Positions 22,681 through 22,739 of a stretch of 22,739 nt of DNA are shown here, one piece after another (the stretch's first letter is position 1; every line of letters starts with the position of its first letter). The stretch covers positions 1 through 22,739 of the forward strand of contig CAZKJH010000056.1 in assembly GCA_964553035.1 (NCBI GenBank), read 5' to 3'. The translations under genes and the position numbers were made by a program. Source of the DNA: JBBQIY01 sp964553035. GTDB taxonomy: Bacteria > Verrucomicrobiota > Kiritimatiellia > RFP12 > UBA3636. The notes beneath the pieces are model-generated. The model saw only the letters and a list, made by a program, of their open reading frames with translations, was not told where the DNA came from and did no database searches.

Positions 22681-22739
22681 ATGATCACAACTCATGGATA
22701 CGGCGCGCTCGGAGATCGCGCCCTACCTCGTGAATACAT
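22681..22739 (+). CDS. possible 5' end of a truncated plus-strand gene (alcohol-dehydrogenase-like start)
   Basis: An ATG opens a frame that runs to the window edge (MITTHGYGALGDRALPREY). The opening is reminiscent of zinc-type alcohol dehydrogenases, and the codons look ordinary for this genome. Only 19 codons are visible and there is no ribosome site, so the assignment is tentative. Confidence 0.3.
   Translation, partial: MITTHGYGALGDRALPREY

Noticed and set aside
22488..22688. N-terminal extension of the CBM9-like protein, possibly a signal sequence
   Set aside because: The extra residues are not a convincing signal peptide, lack family similarity and cover the palindrome and AT-rich promoter-like DNA.
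1..22739. CRISPR arrays, insertion sequences or toxin-antitoxin pairs
   Set aside because: No regularly spaced repeats, transposase motifs or paired small toxin/antitoxin genes were found on either strand.

Overview
The window (about 22.7 kb, GC near 50%) looks like chromosome of a Gram-negative, diderm, polysaccharide-processing bacterium. Outer-membrane export genes establish the diderm envelope. The mix of GH51-like enzymes, an L-fucose/L-arabinose isomerase homologue, a Gfo/Idh/MocA oxidoreductase and a CBM9-like protein suggests the PVC group (Kiritimatiellota/Lentisphaerota-like). That placement is an inference from gene content, not a phylogenetic result.

Layout. (1) 1-2.7 kb, minus strand: a CapA-family metallophosphatase-like protein and an M15D (VanX/DdpX-like) D-Ala-D-Ala dipeptidase, plus a doubtful 65-residue ORF. 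A long dyad lies between the two main genes. (2) 2.75-4.25 kb, minus: a DEAD-box RNA helicase with an Arg/Gly-rich tail, preceded by a 227-bp stretch rich in inverted repeats. (3) 4.25-11.25 kb, minus: an exopolysaccharide operon. A good sigma70-type promoter, with a tandem 11-bp repeat beside its -35 box, drives an outer-membrane beta-barrel, a Wzc-like tyrosine autokinase/co-polymerase, a short Wza-like lipoprotein, a membrane-anchored helical-repeat protein and an asparagine-synthetase-type amidotransferase. No glycosyltransferase, flippase or polymerase is present, so the rest of the pathway must be elsewhere. (4) 11.29-13.58 kb, minus: translation genes rpmI, rplT, rpmE, a strong intrinsic terminator, then prfA, with tRNA-Ala(CGC) upstream of rpmI. 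infC is not in its common place before rpmI. (5) 13.73-20.61 kb, plus: tRNA-Val(CAC), then a sugar-use module of two tandem GH51-like paralogues, an isomerase homologue and an MFS transporter. (6) 20.66-22.49 kb, minus and convergent: a CBM9-like protein and a Gfo/Idh/MocA dehydrogenase, presumably part of the same sugar-use programme. The right edge may hold the first codons of a plus-strand gene.

How it fits together. The left half builds and exports a surface polysaccharide. The right half probably imports an oligosaccharide by MFS, hydrolyses it in the cytoplasm (no signal peptides on the glycosidases), and isomerises or oxidises the released sugar. The two most notable observations are these. 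The first GH51-like paralogue has lost the catalytic acid/base glutamate that its neighbour keeps, while retaining the nucleophile. The Wza-like protein is very short and sits in an operon with a beta-barrel, which fits porin-dependent polysaccharide secretion better than a self-sufficient Wza pore. I saw no CRISPR array, insertion sequence or phage genes.
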